32,943 nucleotides of DNA from Phallusia fumigata. Taxonomy: Eukaryota > Chordata > Ascidiacea > Phlebobranchia > Ascidiidae. Shown piece by piece: positions 1 to 9,951 of the stretch (the stretch's first letter is position 1; each line of letters opens with the position of its first letter). The stretch lies in contig QXVZ01014357.1 in NCBI GenBank assembly GCA_008931825.1, positions 1 to 32,943 on the forward strand. The letters are read 5' to 3'. The position numbers and the translations under genes were made by a program. Below the pieces are notes generated by a model that was not told the origin of the DNA, did not search any database, and saw only the letters and a list, made by a program, of their open reading frames with translations.

Positions 1-531
1 CACCTAAAGACCTACATTAGAATTTGCTATATTTAATGTGTATGAGGGAATTTCAATTCCACAAAAGGTCACAGAAACTTACACCTCATTAAACCAAGTA
101 CAAAAACTGCACCAAGCAGTGCACACCTGTGGTAAAGGAATTGCTTTATCAAACACATAGGAATTAAAATTTGTAAAGGATTTCTGTGGCATTGTCTAGT
201 GATATGTGTCTTTATCCAAGCGAGTGCTTGTTTTGTTAGGATATATTTATTTTTATTGGCAAAGTGGGATCTGACATAGTGCCATCAACCTGCCACCTTT
301 TTGTAGTTGTGTTTGATGATTAAATTTCACTTTGGTTTGATTATAGCCACTTGGTTTAATGCCACTCATGTTTCTGGCCTAGGGAATACATACGATACTC
401 CATTTAAACCAACTACCCTTGAAAGTACAAGGCTGTTGCCTAACCAGTTGGCAATCCTGTGGTAGTTTGTTCAGATACATGACACTTCAGTGATGGCCAA
501 TTACATAAATAGGAACAGTGCATCCACTTAC
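1..531 (-). other. Probable TRMT2A intron
   Basis: The exon ending at 532 has a good donor (GTAAGT, 531-526), and the reading frame continues beyond the window. I see no exon resembling the TRMT2A catalytic domain here. An acceptor-like CAG near 120 opens a short frame that does not resemble the family. Confidence 0.55.
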
Positions 532-1416
532 TTCCAAATCCAAGTTTTTTACACTGCCAATCTGCCTTCTCATCATATTTAAGGTGGAACGAATGGCTTG
601 TTCCTTGTTAAGCAGTTGTTCTTTGTAGGGCATTTGATGCCAAGGAATGACGCTGTCTTTCATAATATCTAAACAATTTGTGGTAACTAATAACAAAAGT
701 GTGCAAAAAGGGTGGAAAATGAGCCTAAGTGTATGTATAAATACACCATAAAAAGGTATTTAAGTAGTTGTGTTTGCAGGTTACCTTCCGGTGTCAAACC
801 ATCCACTTTGTCCAAATCAGCATCATTTAATTTCCGCCTCTTTTTGTCAGGTGCTCCAGAAACAGGTCTTTTCTGTGACATGGCATCTGCTTTAGGCGGA
901 GCATTTTTCACTTCCAATTTCTTTCCTTTTAACACATACCTTAGGAAAAGTCAAAAAATACATGAATAAGTTGAATTTTTTGGTGTTTTTCAATGTAAAA
1001 GTAATGTGGAATTTTGCTTGATGAAAAAAATGCACATTTTCCTAAAATTGGAGTGCATTGCATACCCATCCAATTTATCCATAGCTTCAAGTTTGTCCTT
1101 TTCATTTTTAAATGTAATAAATCCTCGGAAAGCATGTTGCACCACACTAATTTTGTGTGGTTTCAATTTCAACTTTTTCGTCATCAGCTTTTTGCACTCA
1201 CCTTAATGTAAACTTTAGTAAAACAACTTGGTTGCAATATTATAAAAGTTCATGTGTTAACTTACCATAGCCAAAATGTTTAGGTAGGTTCGTGACAACA
1301 ATTTTGAATATTTCTGAAGTAAAACGATCAGCTTTCGTGTAATCATACTCCTGCTTTTCTGCCTCTTGGCCAGTAGCCATATCATCGCCGGCTTTTGGCT
1401 CTTCCATATTCAACAT
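532..1416 (-). CDS. TRMT2A: TRMT2A-like tRNA (uracil-5-)-methyltransferase, 5' part
   Basis: TRMT2A methylates U54 of the tRNA T-loop using SAM. Four coding exons are visible: 1266-1416, 1066-1201, 785-939 and 532-668, joined with phases 1, 2, 1 and open phase 0. Exon 1 carries the start of the RRM-like domain (TSEIFKIVVTNLPKH), and exons 2-3 complete it (KPHKISVVQHAFRGFITF, then LKGKKLEVKNAPPKADAM), as in vertebrate TRMT2A. Exon 4 begins the linker before the catalytic domain (MPYKEQLLNKEQ). The SAM-binding and catalytic cysteine regions would lie beyond position 1 and are absent. Start choice is uncertain: ATG at 1416 or 1407 is favoured over 1440 because an acceptor-like AG at 1429-1428 falls between them. 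Identification rests on recognised similarity along all four exons. Confidence 0.88.
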
Positions 1417-1567
1417 GTATAAAAAAGCTGTTTCAAACAAATGCGCAATTTAATGATCTTTTGTAGCATCTGTAGATTACGTTGAGTTGAGACGACTTAC
1501 GTCTGAGGAAAAATGCAACGCGAAAGTGACTACAAAACCACGTGGTCAAAACATAACAAATGTATGT

Positions 1568-1575
1568 GACGTCAT
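1568..1575. promoter_or_regulatory. CRE-like palindrome TGACGTCA upstream of TRMT2A
   Basis: A perfect TGACGTCA octamer lies about 150 bases upstream of the TRMT2A start. A CACGTG E-box core lies about 30 bases nearer the gene, around 1540. Both are typical sites for bZIP and bHLH factors. Function is inferred from position only. Confidence 0.4.
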
Positions 1576-1818
1576 AATACAAGAGAAATTCTAGAACAAT
1601 ATTTATCATCTCCAAATAATAGAGTAACTGTTATACATTTATCGTCTAAAACAGTTTGCATTTTTTGCTGTATGCTGCGAAAGGAAAGAACTAAGCTGCA
1701 CTTCGATCGTGGATAAGTGGCCAAGTTTTTTTTATCCAACAGAGAGGTATTGTGTGTGGACAAAAATGCAAGTTGTTCACACGTGGATGCAGTGGCATTT
1801 GGATTACGGAAGACAATT

Positions 1819-1823
1819 AAAAA
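1819..1823 (-). terminator. Pol III terminator of tRNA-Phe
   Basis: A run of five T on the minus strand starts four bases past the mature 3' end of tRNA-Phe, as expected for RNA polymerase III termination. Confidence 0.75.
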
Positions 1824-1827
1824 GATG

Positions 1828-1900
1828 TGCCTCGACCCGGGATTGAACCAGGGACCTTTAGATCTTCAGTCTAACGCTCTCCCAACTGAGCTATCAAGGC
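1828..1900 (-). tRNA. tRNA-Phe (GAA)
   Basis: The 73-nt minus-strand sequence folds as a complete cloverleaf. The acceptor stem is GCCTTGA/TCGAGGC with one G:U and discriminator A. The D-arm is GCTC/GAGC, the anticodon stem TTAGA/TCTAA with loop CTGAAGA (anticodon GAA), and the T-arm has the TTCAATC loop. The internal promoter boxes are intact (A box TAGCTCAGTTGG, B box GGTTCAATCCC). There is no intron. It lies about 410 bases upstream of the TRMT2A start on the same strand. Confidence 0.96.
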
Positions 1901-2187
1901 GACGAGAATTTAGGCTCCAAATTGCAATGTCATTGTACAGGGGCGGCATGGGTAAGCACCTCTTCAACTGCATTTTTATTGGGCAAACAGTATTTAATGT
2001 CTTGTGCTTTAATTATTCGATACTTACTAATATAATTGCACAACATCTAACCTCAAGCTTTAAAAAAAGAGGATCTGTGAACATAACTTGGTAAAACACA
2101 CTAAAATTATAGTTTTAAGTTTTAGGTTTTTTAGCAATGCTGTTGTCGACTTTAAAAAAATGTTTTCAGGCATGATAATGTGACCAT
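1901..2187. other. Intergenic spacer, no recognised feature
   Basis: The interval between tRNA-Phe and the GAGTT-type repeat contains no recognised gene. The open frame crossing the tRNA on the plus strand is a by-product of the tRNA sequence. Confidence 0.5.
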
Positions 2188-2275
2188 GAGTTGAGTTGAG
2201 TTGAGTTTATTTGGCTTAGTGAAAGAAAAAATAGCGACACAATAGCACTAATCAAATCACCAGGCTATGAGGCGC
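2188..2275 (+). repeat. Dispersed repeat, copy 1 (GAGTT-tract element)
   Basis: It starts with four tandem GAGTT units, then TTATTTGGCTTAGTGAAAG, and then ATAGCGACACAATAGCAC followed by a TCAAATCACCAGGCT block. The same order of blocks recurs inverted at about 7090-7170. This marks it as an interspersed element, perhaps the tail of a SINE or LINE. The sequence after it, to about 2450, may belong to it too, but I see no second copy here to prove that. Confidence 0.7.
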
Positions 2276-2597
2276 AAAAATGTTAAGGGCACAATTGGTG
2301 GATCAAGGACGAACGCGCTGCAGCTACACCGTAATTATAAAGCGTTATGTGACGGGGCTCACAAGAGAGTGAGTTTGGCGCAATATGAGATGCACGACTG
2401 GGGGAGTGACGGGGGTGACCATCAATCGAAACAACAAAGTAATGCATAGCACTTTAGCGAACTGTGTTTGTCGAAGGTCCCTTTACGCAGAATACGTAAA
2501 GCAGCGAAACTGATTAAAAAAGGGGGGGCGCTTTCTGAAAGCTGGTTATTGTTTCTGTCCGTCAATCGCGAAAATACTCAAACAAATAACTTTTTAC

Positions 2598-2601
2598 AAA
2601 A
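2598..2601 (-). terminator. Pol III terminator of tRNA-Ile
   Basis: Four T on the minus strand begin five bases after the mature 3' end of tRNA-Ile, the minimal Pol III stop signal. Confidence 0.6.
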
Positions 2602-2606
2602 CGAAA

Positions 2607-2680
2607 TGGCCAGTACGGGGATCGAACCCGCGACATTCGCGTTATTAGCACGACGCTCTAACCAACTGAGCTAACCGGCC
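2607..2680 (-). tRNA. tRNA-Ile (AAU)
   Basis: The 74-nt minus-strand cloverleaf has acceptor GGCCGGT/ACTGGCC with discriminator A and D-arm GCTC/GAGC. The anticodon stem is TCGTG/CGCGA with loop CTAATAA (anticodon AAT), and the T-arm has loop TTCGATC. A and B boxes are canonical (TAGCTCAGTTGG, GGTTCGATCCC). It closely resembles the standard metazoan isoleucine tRNA and has no intron. Confidence 0.96.
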
Positions 2681-3404
2681 AGACGCCATTCGACGCCGAA
2701 AGTTGCCCTCTTTAATCATTTACACGTTTCAACCTTTCGCGTTTCTTTCATTTCAATGTCTTTTATATTTAGTTCTCTTCGCTTTGCCAAGATACTCAAA
2801 CATTATCAAACAAGAGGTATGCACATGTTGTATTGAAAACTGCTTGAACTAGGGTAAACATATTTAGGCAACAAGCTTTTACATTAATATGTACATGGTA
2901 CACAAACAAACACATGAACGCAAAAAGTTAGACCAGTTTCAACACACAATAAAAGTTAAACTCTCACCAAGTGTTATGAAAGCAAGAAAACACACATACA
3001 TGTTAAAGGAATCAGCAGACTTGTGGACTGATGCATCATATGCATGTTTCCCAGAAATTGGCACATTAGGAAATCTCAACAGTGAATGAAATGTTTTGAA
3101 AAAAATGGTCCGGAAATGTAGATAATCATAACTGCACAGATTTGCAAGCAAAGCATATTCAATGCTATCATAGAAAATTTAATAATGTTTTAAAGTACAT
3201 TGAACATCACATTTTTAAGTTTGTAAGAGGACAGAAATATGTAAAATGACAGTGTTTGAAAGGTGCTATTGCTTTAACCTTTCCTAGAACAAAAATCATT
3301 TCATGTTTACCATCCCTATATTATAAGATACATGAAGTATTTTTTTACGTACACAATCCCCTAATACAAGACACCTTGGACAAACATTTGCAACAGTGTT
3401 AGTG
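2681..3404. other. Spacer between tRNA-Ile and BTBD9; BTBD9 3' UTR side
   Basis: No coding exon or RNA gene is supported here. The BTBD9 3' UTR should occupy part of it, since BTBD9 runs leftward and stops at 3405. I see no perfect AATAAA on the minus strand. A TTTAAT on the plus strand near 3178 would read ATTAAA for BTBD9. Confidence 0.45.
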
Positions 3405-5276
3405 TTAACAATTGTTGTTTTCGCATGTTTCGGTTTCATTACTGTCATCAACAGCTGGTACTGGGTTTTCTGCTGGTGGCTCATCATCACTTCCACTGGA
3501 CTCAGACACCCTTGTAGCGTTGCTTGCCGGGCATTCAAAATGAACACAGTGGAACACTTCATTGGCTGTGTTGGCTGTTCCCACAATTCTGACAAAAGTA
3601 GCTGCCACTTTCTTAAACTCAAGAAGCTGCCATGCACGGCATTCTTCCTTTCGCTTGTCTGCAATTGTTGTCCACTCTTCCATATCGTTTGACACTTCTA
3701 TGTAATAGCTGTAACTGCGATCATCTATATCCCATAACAAGAGACGGATTGAACTAAAGACAAATGGCTGTGCCAGTTGCACCACAATAGCTCCATTGCC
3801 TAGCTGATGACATGTATAGCCAGAATCCCAGTCATAATTCTGTGTGTCACCGTTAATAAGGGCATTTCGATCCCTGCTCACGCCCTCAATAATGCAGGCA
3901 CACCTGTCCAGAGTTGCAACATTGCTTTGAGCAACCACCAATCCATTTTCTAGCTTAACTTGTTTTGTGCTAAACATGGCTTCAAGAGTCACCAGGTGAA
4001 AGATCTTGTTGACAGAGTTGCGAGTGCCGGTGACACGAATATACCGAACCACCCGCTTGGGAAAGTATAATTCCTGCCAGGAGCGACACAGAAAAGCAGA
4101 GTGGTCAACCACTTTTATCCATTCTTTATCATCAACTGACACCTCCACAAAATAGGAATATGACCGATTGTCTTTATCCCACAGTAACATGCGTACGCAG
4201 TTAATAATCGATTGCTGGCCGAGCTTTACTTTGATGCACATTTCCTTCCTGCTGTTACACTCATCGTTAATTTCATGCCTGGTGTAACCCCTTTCTTGGT
4301 CATAATTCCGTGAGTCACCATCTAGCAGTGAAGCACACATCTCACCCTGAACAACTTGTGCACCATGGTGAGCTGTGGCGATGTTTTCGTCTGGGTATAA
4401 AACTCCTCTGTACTCTAAGCTGCTGTCACATTCATCAGTCTGTGCCTTAATAGCATCTAACAGTAAATCCGATGAAATCAAGCCAGTGGGCCTCACTGTG
4501 TCAAGTAGATCTTGTAATGGAATTAAGGGCAAGCGAACAGCGGACAGTAACATATTCCGCTTTTCAGTCTCTACAAGTTTATCTTCTGCATCCAAGCTTT
4601 CTGGTATGGGGTTACAATCACACCAGGTCTGAATACTCTTAAAAATAATTTTCTCCGGAACACAAAATGAGTCCCGCCTTAAAATACTGCATAAAGTTTC
4701 GATGCTGATGTTTGGAAAAATGTCACTGGTCAATAATTGCTGTGCATTCTTGTCGATATACTCTGCAGTTGCATCTTGTAGATCTTGCAATGAGTAAAGT
4801 AGTGCAACGTCATAGACCCCGCATGCATTTGAAACAGTCAATGTCCTGCGAAGATGCATTGAAATTGAATTTTCAAGAGATGGAAACCCATACTTGTTTG
4901 CCAATCCAAGTACTTCAATAACATGGCCCTCCTTGATATCACTCAGCTTCATTTTGCCTGTGTAGATGTACTTCAGCAGCAGTTCAAATGCATCAGCAGT
5001 TGCATCACGCACAATTATTGGCTCCCTTCCCTGTGATTCCCGCATTCCACCAAACAGTAATGCTCGGAAATAATCACATCTTGATGCCAAAATGACACGA
5101 TGAGCTGGAAATTCACGACCCTCAACTACAAATATAACATCATTGTAGTCATCACTGAGAGCCAGCGCACCAATGTTGTCTGATAGTTCTTCGCAGTGAT
5201 CAATTTCATTTGATGTTGACAAACTGCCAGGACCAGACATTGTGCCACTAGATGGGTCACATAACACTACAGACAT
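3405..5276 (-). CDS. BTBD9: BTBD9 homologue: BTB-BACK protein with two discoidin-like domains
   Basis: The single open frame gives 623 aa from the chosen start; human BTBD9 has 612. Order of domains: BTB (about aa 36-142, with EFPAHRVILASRCDYFRALL), BACK (about 143-250), then two F5/8 type C-like domains. The first contains LDGDSRNYDQERGYTRH and the second NGDTQNYDWDSGYTCHQLG. The C-terminal tail is acidic and low in complexity (SSGSDDEPPAENP). The family is thought to act as a cullin-3 adaptor and affects neuronal physiology. Three starts are possible. ATG at 5276 is chosen because a strong acceptor (tttgttttacag) ends three bases before it. ATG 5240 aligns best with the vertebrate N terminus. 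The lack of introns in the coding region contrasts with all neighbours. Confidence 0.95.
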   Translation of the reverse strand: MSVVLCDPSSGTMSGPGSLSTSNEIDHCEELSDNIGALALSDDYNDVIFVVEGREFPAHRVILASRCDYFRALLFGGMRESQGREPIIVRDATADAFELLLKYIYTGKMKLSDIKEGHVIEVLGLANKYGFPSLENSISMHLRRTLTVSNACGVYDVALLYSLQDLQDATAEYIDKNAQQLLTSDIFPNISIETLCSILRRDSFCVPEKIIFKSIQTWCDCNPIPESLDAEDKLVETEKRNMLLSAVRLPLIPLQDLLDTVRPTGLISSDLLLDAIKAQTDECDSSLEYRGVLYPDENIATAHHGAQVVQGEMCASLLDGDSRNYDQERGYTRHEINDECNSRKEMCIKVKLGQQSIINCVRMLLWDKDNRSYSYFVEVSVDDKEWIKVVDHSAFLCRSWQELYFPKRVVRYIRVTGTRNSVNKIFHLVTLEAMFSTKQVKLENGLVVAQSNVATLDRCACIIEGVSRDRNALINGDTQNYDWDSGYTCHQLGNGAIVVQLAQPFVFSSIRLLLWDIDDRSYSYYIEVSNDMEEWTTIADKRKEECRAWQLLEFKKVAATFVRIVGTANTANEVFHCVHFECPASNATRVSESSGSDDEPPAENPVPAVDDSNETETCENNNC

Positions 5277-5279
5277 TTT

Positions 5280-5297
5280 CTGTAAAACAAAGATATG
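5280..5297 (-). promoter_or_regulatory. Unpaired splice acceptor just before the BTBD9 AUG
   Basis: On the minus strand a pyrimidine-rich stretch ends in TTTTACAG immediately before AAAATG. No obvious donor is seen upstream. It is either the end of a 5' UTR intron or a spliced-leader trans-splice acceptor. Confidence 0.5.
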
Positions 5298-6653
5298 CCC
5301 AATCAATTGTTTGATTACAATCATAGGCATCGTAGAGGGGTGGCGAAATGATCAAATCCGAGCGGTATGGCACTTGATAAAATTATGCAACGTACACCCA
5401 TTGGTTTGTAGCGATATTATACTCTCTGTTATCGCTAATGTTATCGGTGCAAAAGCAACAATCCAGGAAATTTCTGGGGTGGCAGCATACAATATTTATA
5501 ATGGCTGCCACCCTAGAAATTTTCAGTGGGGGTGGCCACCACCCCTGCCACCCCGGGAATCGACACCTATGATTACAATTATAGAAACCTTGTTTGCAAA
5601 GGGAAAAAAATGTCAAGTAAATCTGCTAAATCAATAAAACGCTTCTGCAGAATCAAGTTTCTGCTTAGTTATGGTCAAAACTAGTATCCCATAACATTGT
5701 TGCTATTGATTACATAAAATAAAAAATAATAATCCACAACTATTTTTGTGAAGACTGCTAAGAACTTCACAAAATGTACACTTTTCTGGCCTGATTCATC
5801 TTTATTACGGGTATCACCCTGGAAACGAAAAGTATTCATGCACTTTTACTTAAAATTACCTAATTAATACTTAAAAACGTTTTGACCAAGAAGACGAGTC
5901 ATTTTTTGAAGTTATTCTTATTCTAACGTAGTCGGGTTTAAAAAATTTTTCGTATTTAGTGCCTTTCATCATGATCTGCAACAGCCTACTATCTTCATGT
6001 ATTTAATGTTTTTTACAATCGCTTTTTTCCTGCAGGTCAAAATATGCCAGCGGCAATTACAAACTGCTTCAAACTGACATGAAAACATTGCACAAAAAAT
6101 TAGCCTAATCCCGTTCCTAAATAAATGCATCGATAGGTGGCGCAAAAATATATTTAATGTTAATTTTAGGGAAACAAAAACAGCGTTGAGTTGGTAAAAA
6201 AACTTGTACGCCATTCAAGGGGTCATATATGTTTACTAGTGCCACACTACACCTCTTGGAATTCTAGAATAAGAGTATGACGTCCTAAACACGTTTATTG
6301 TGCGATATCGAGACATGGAAGGCAGATCCTGACATGCATCGACGACTGTGCTTACAATTTCGTTGTGCCTGAAACTTGGTGCTTCTTTTAGTTCCACTTT
6401 TGACCCGACGATAATGTTGCTACAAACGAAAGAACTCAACCTAAATATAGTACAGTAAAACAAACTCACATGTACAGATCACACAAACATTTGGTGACTG
6501 GCGTACACTCACAGTGAACGGACAAAAAACGCGTTTAGTCGAGTAAACAACGCAAGAGAAGGTTTCAAACGTACAACAGACTTTGTTACGTTGTGATTAA
6601 GTACGAAGGTCAAAACTTGAGACAAGCAAGATTAACGATCTTCTTTTGTTTGT
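5298..6653. other. Spacer between BTBD9 and DNAAF4
   Basis: This interval holds the BTBD9 upstream region, a palindromic element (5467-5523) and the DNAAF4 3' UTR. An AATAAA on the minus strand near 6294-6299 could end the DNAAF4 transcript. I find no supportable coding exon. One splice-bounded fragment near 6400 was considered and rejected. Confidence 0.5.
5467..5523. repeat. Imperfect palindrome (hairpin/foldback element)
   Basis: The left arm GAAATTTCTGGGGTGGCAG (5467-5485) is answered by GCTGCCACCCTAGAAATTTT (5504-5523), with a short AT-rich centre. A further G/C-rich inverted block (GGGGTGGCCACCACCCC) follows at about 5527-5545. It is probably part of a small foldback or MITE-like repeat. 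Confidence 0.65.
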
Positions 6654-9600
6654 TCAACCCTCGCTGCTTTGTATAACTTGTCTTAGTCTGTCGGCGTCCA
6701 AGCGGAGGTTCTCATTTTTTGGATCAATCTTAATAGCTGCTTCGTAATCTTGTAAAGCTGAAAATGAACAGGCATAATTGCACACCAGTTAATAAAAATG
6801 TATGGAGTTAGCTTTACTGTTAACTTGGGCGTTTTTTTGGGAGGATTTGTCACAGGAAACTAAACAAAACGTTTCCAACAACGCCTAAAACTGCACGTTA
6901 GCAGCCTCAATTCTGCATAACTTTGCATTTGCCTTTCGGAATCCCTTCTGTGCATCACACGTTGATGGTTAAAAACACTTCGAGGCCTATAATAATCAGG
7001 ACATTTATAATCCTATGGACAGTTAAACAGGGGCCCCAAGATAATGGCTTTGTCTACAAGTCCTTGTTTTTTCTTAACGGGTAAGTTTTCAGCCAGGTGA
7101 TTGATTCGGTGCTATTGTGTCGCTATGTTTTCTTTTACCAACCGAGATAAACCCAACTTAACTCAAATTAACCCACCTTCAACATACAACTCCAGTTCAG
7201 AGAAAGCGGCTGCCCTCCTCAGATGAGCCTTCAACCTTCCCTTTGCGTTGCCATCTACAGCTGGGGTCATGAGGTCCAACGCGGTCGAGCTGTCTTCCAC
7301 ACACTTGTACAGATTGCGCAGTTTCAACTGGCACGCAGCCCGATTGACGTAAAGTCTAGTGTCAAGTTATTAAGAAAGAAAAACACGCGGGCAGTTCAGT
7401 TCCTGCATTAGCAACTTTAGGTCACCACATACATAACATGCACTACAATACCAAATGTATTATTGGCATTAAAAAGTCATGAAAACGAGTTTTAAATGAG
7501 AATTCCGTAACAACCTTTGGTTCAACAACAGTTGGTTATTTTACCCTCAGTTTTACTTGATTTTTTTAAATCGATGACATCGATTTGGGTTAACCCATCA
7601 GGTTCCACTGGGTTGGAGGTATGTTGGTTCGGTTTTTTCCTCAAGGAGAATTAACATACAATTTACAAAACAAAAGGATACATTGGCATCTTTGGTTGAA
7701 TTCTGATTGCCAAGTTATAGGCGTTCACAGCGGCAGCATAGTTGCCTGCAGCAAAAAGAGATCTGGGGAAAAATGAATATTAACTTTTATTGGTTGTAAC
7801 CAATAAAATTGTAAGAAGCTGCAAATACATACCCAGCTTTGTCCTTCAACCAAACTGGATCTTTTTCATGTTCTGCTAGATCTGGATCATCGATATCCGC
7901 CCGTTTTCTGGCAGCTGCTTGCTTTTGTAGCCACTGAGAATATGAATGTGTTAACATGCATTGGCAAATGAACACTAATGCATGCATTAAATAAGAAAAC
8001 ACAATGAGAACAGAGATAGCACTCACCTTGTCTGGGAGGTAACCATTTATTTTTGATGTTTTGACAAAAGTATTTTCATGACGCGTAGGGGGAAAGTGGA
8101 CTAATGTTCATTAAAAAATGTGTGGATAAACATCAATAACACAGAAAATGCCAACAATATAACAAAATGGGGCAGGATTATCTCTAACTCAAAGTTTTCC
8201 AAAGAATAAATGCAAATTTGTAGTGTATTAAAAATTTTTTATACCTCATCTTCTTCTGCTTGTTTCGATTCTCGTTGAGGAGTTGGAAAAACTCTTGGTG
8301 TGAAGTTGATTGCAATTTTTCCAGATTGTCTTGGTCCAGCAGACTTTCTCGAATCATCTTTTTTAGGTTTTTGAGATTTGGTAACAGTTGGGGAACATTG
8401 GTTACCATTGGACTGCACTGCAAATAGAATCGACAGCATTTATGTCAGGCTTTTGGTCGTTAAAAACAGGACATTATTTTTTCTCCCCAAAGGCAAATCT
8501 AGGAAAATTACCTACAACTAAAACTGTTGAGTGTGTGAGGTACATGTATTGAAATCTCTGCAATGAAGTATGATGAATTAAGACATAATTTTGTGATATT
8601 CTAGTATTAGTGATGTGTACCATAAATTTTAGATTTCACCATTCTGATGTTCACATCTTATCATCCAAATTAGGACCTCAAGCTACTATAAAAATTAGTT
8701 ACATACTTGGGATTGGCTTGGCTTTATTTTCTTCAAAAATTTGTTTGTCTTGAGTTTTACTGTCTTCAATGTTTTTAATATCTTCATCATCATCAAGTTC
8801 AGTAATGACACAGCCACTGTTTTCAGTTTTCCATCTCTCCTGGATAATTTTTATTTTTTCTTCCTCTGCTTCTAATCTTTTTGCTTCTTTCCACCTGTTC
8901 AGTTCTTCAACAGTCCGAAGTCTTTCACTTTCTTTGGTTTGTTCAATGCGATTCCGATCCGCCTCTTCGACCTAAAACATGACAATTCTTATCAATGCTG
9001 TCAGGAGTTTATATTTATCTTTATTGATGTAAATATTTCATCAAACATTTTTTTAACAAACAACTACCTAACCTTCATCATTTCTCTCATCGAAAACTTT
9101 TTGTTTGCATCTTTTATTGATGCTTTCTCTTTTTGTGCCTTTTCGTTTTTCTTCTGTGCATTTTCAATTGCTTCCTGCTTCTTTTTGAGGACAAAAGCTT
9201 TATCACCTATATTTGACACAAGGAAATACTTAAAACCATTTCAAGAAAATGGCAGTTTGAGGATGCATATAAATTTTATCGTCCAAACATTGTTCCAAAA
9301 CAGGCTTTGTTAATGTTCTGCTGGGTTTTTGTGAGCAGTACAAAGTAAAAATTGAAACATAAAAATCTTCAGGAAAACATGCTTTTAAGACAATTGATTG
9401 TGGTTTCACAATTTTGTCAGTGGATTTTTGAATAGTCAATTTTTCGTTTTTTTTCCAAACAAGAAACCCAGCGGTATCACTCTGAACTAGTAGAATTCAA
9501 TAGGTTGTGCCAATTATGCTTAAATGAAAAGCTAAAAAGGCTACAAAAAACTTGAAAGAAACAAACAAACCTGCTTGTGATGATTGTAGTTGTGTCCAGA

Positions 9601-9951
9601 TTTCTGTTTCTTGCTTTGGGAGGGAAAATGTTACACAGCCATCTCTTATTGTGGCCACACTTTTATCATCATCCACAGCAGCATATAGGACACACTCAAA
9701 CAGGAATGGTGGGTAACTGACCTGGATCAAGAACATGGTTTAGTTTGGCATTGCAGTCGTCAAATGATATGTTGTGTTTGTCAAATGGAAGTTTGACCCT
9801 TCAAAGTTTTTATGTAGACAACATTTACCTTAATATATTCTTCAGTTGCGAAAATGTCAACGTTGGAACTTTTGACACCCTTTAGTGGAACGACAATTGT
9901 TACTCTGTCTTTTGTTTCCGACCAGCGGAAATCTTTGATTAAGATAGGCAT
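6654..9951 (-). CDS. DNAAF4: DNAAF4 (DYX1C1) dynein axonemal assembly factor
   Basis: Nine exons: 9829-9951, 9571-9721, 9073-9206, 8707-8971, 8245-8417, 7833-7933, 7682-7762, 7177-7355 and 6654-6757. They join in frame to 1311 nt (436 aa; human 420). Exons 1-2 encode the p23/CS domain ([38 protein letters not shown]). Exons 3-4 are a charged, coiled-coil-like segment, and exon 5 has the family segment [15 protein letters not shown]. Exons 6-9 form the C-terminal TPR array ([49 protein letters not shown]). The protein helps HSP90/HSP70 chaperones preassemble axonemal dynein arms in the cytoplasm. Presence of this gene implies motile cilia. The start ATG at 9951 has an acceptor-like CAG eight bases upstream. 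Confidence 0.95.
7090..7170 (-). repeat. Dispersed repeat, copy 2, in DNAAF4 intron 8
   Basis: Read on the minus strand it repeats the block order of the copy at 2188-2275: TTGAGTTAAGTTGGGTTTAT, then ATAGCGACACAATAGCACC, then AATCAATCACCTGGCTG. Its head lies about six bases inside the intron, next to the exon 8 donor (GTGGGT, 7176-7171). Confidence 0.7.
7568..7586. repeat. Perfect 9+1+9 palindrome in DNAAF4 intron 7
   Basis: AAATCGATG, one A, then CATCGATTT: a perfect inverted repeat containing two ATCGAT sites. No protein-binding role is known to me for this position. Confidence 0.6.

Noticed and set aside
60-125. Acceptor-bounded minus-strand frame near the window start as a possible TRMT2A exon
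   Set aside because: Its translation (VCTAWCSFCTWFNE) does not resemble the TRMT2A region expected next.
1717-2094. 125-codon plus-strand frame across tRNA-Phe
   Set aside because: The open frame is created by the antisense of the tRNA (SRPGIEPGTFR-like artefact). No coding support outside it.
6236-6469. Minus-strand frame with a splice-bounded stretch NIIVGSKVELKEAPSFRHNEI
   Set aside because: It has a decent acceptor, but no start codon or upstream exon in phase: the preceding frame hits TAA without an ATG. It lies where the DNAAF4 3' UTR is expected.
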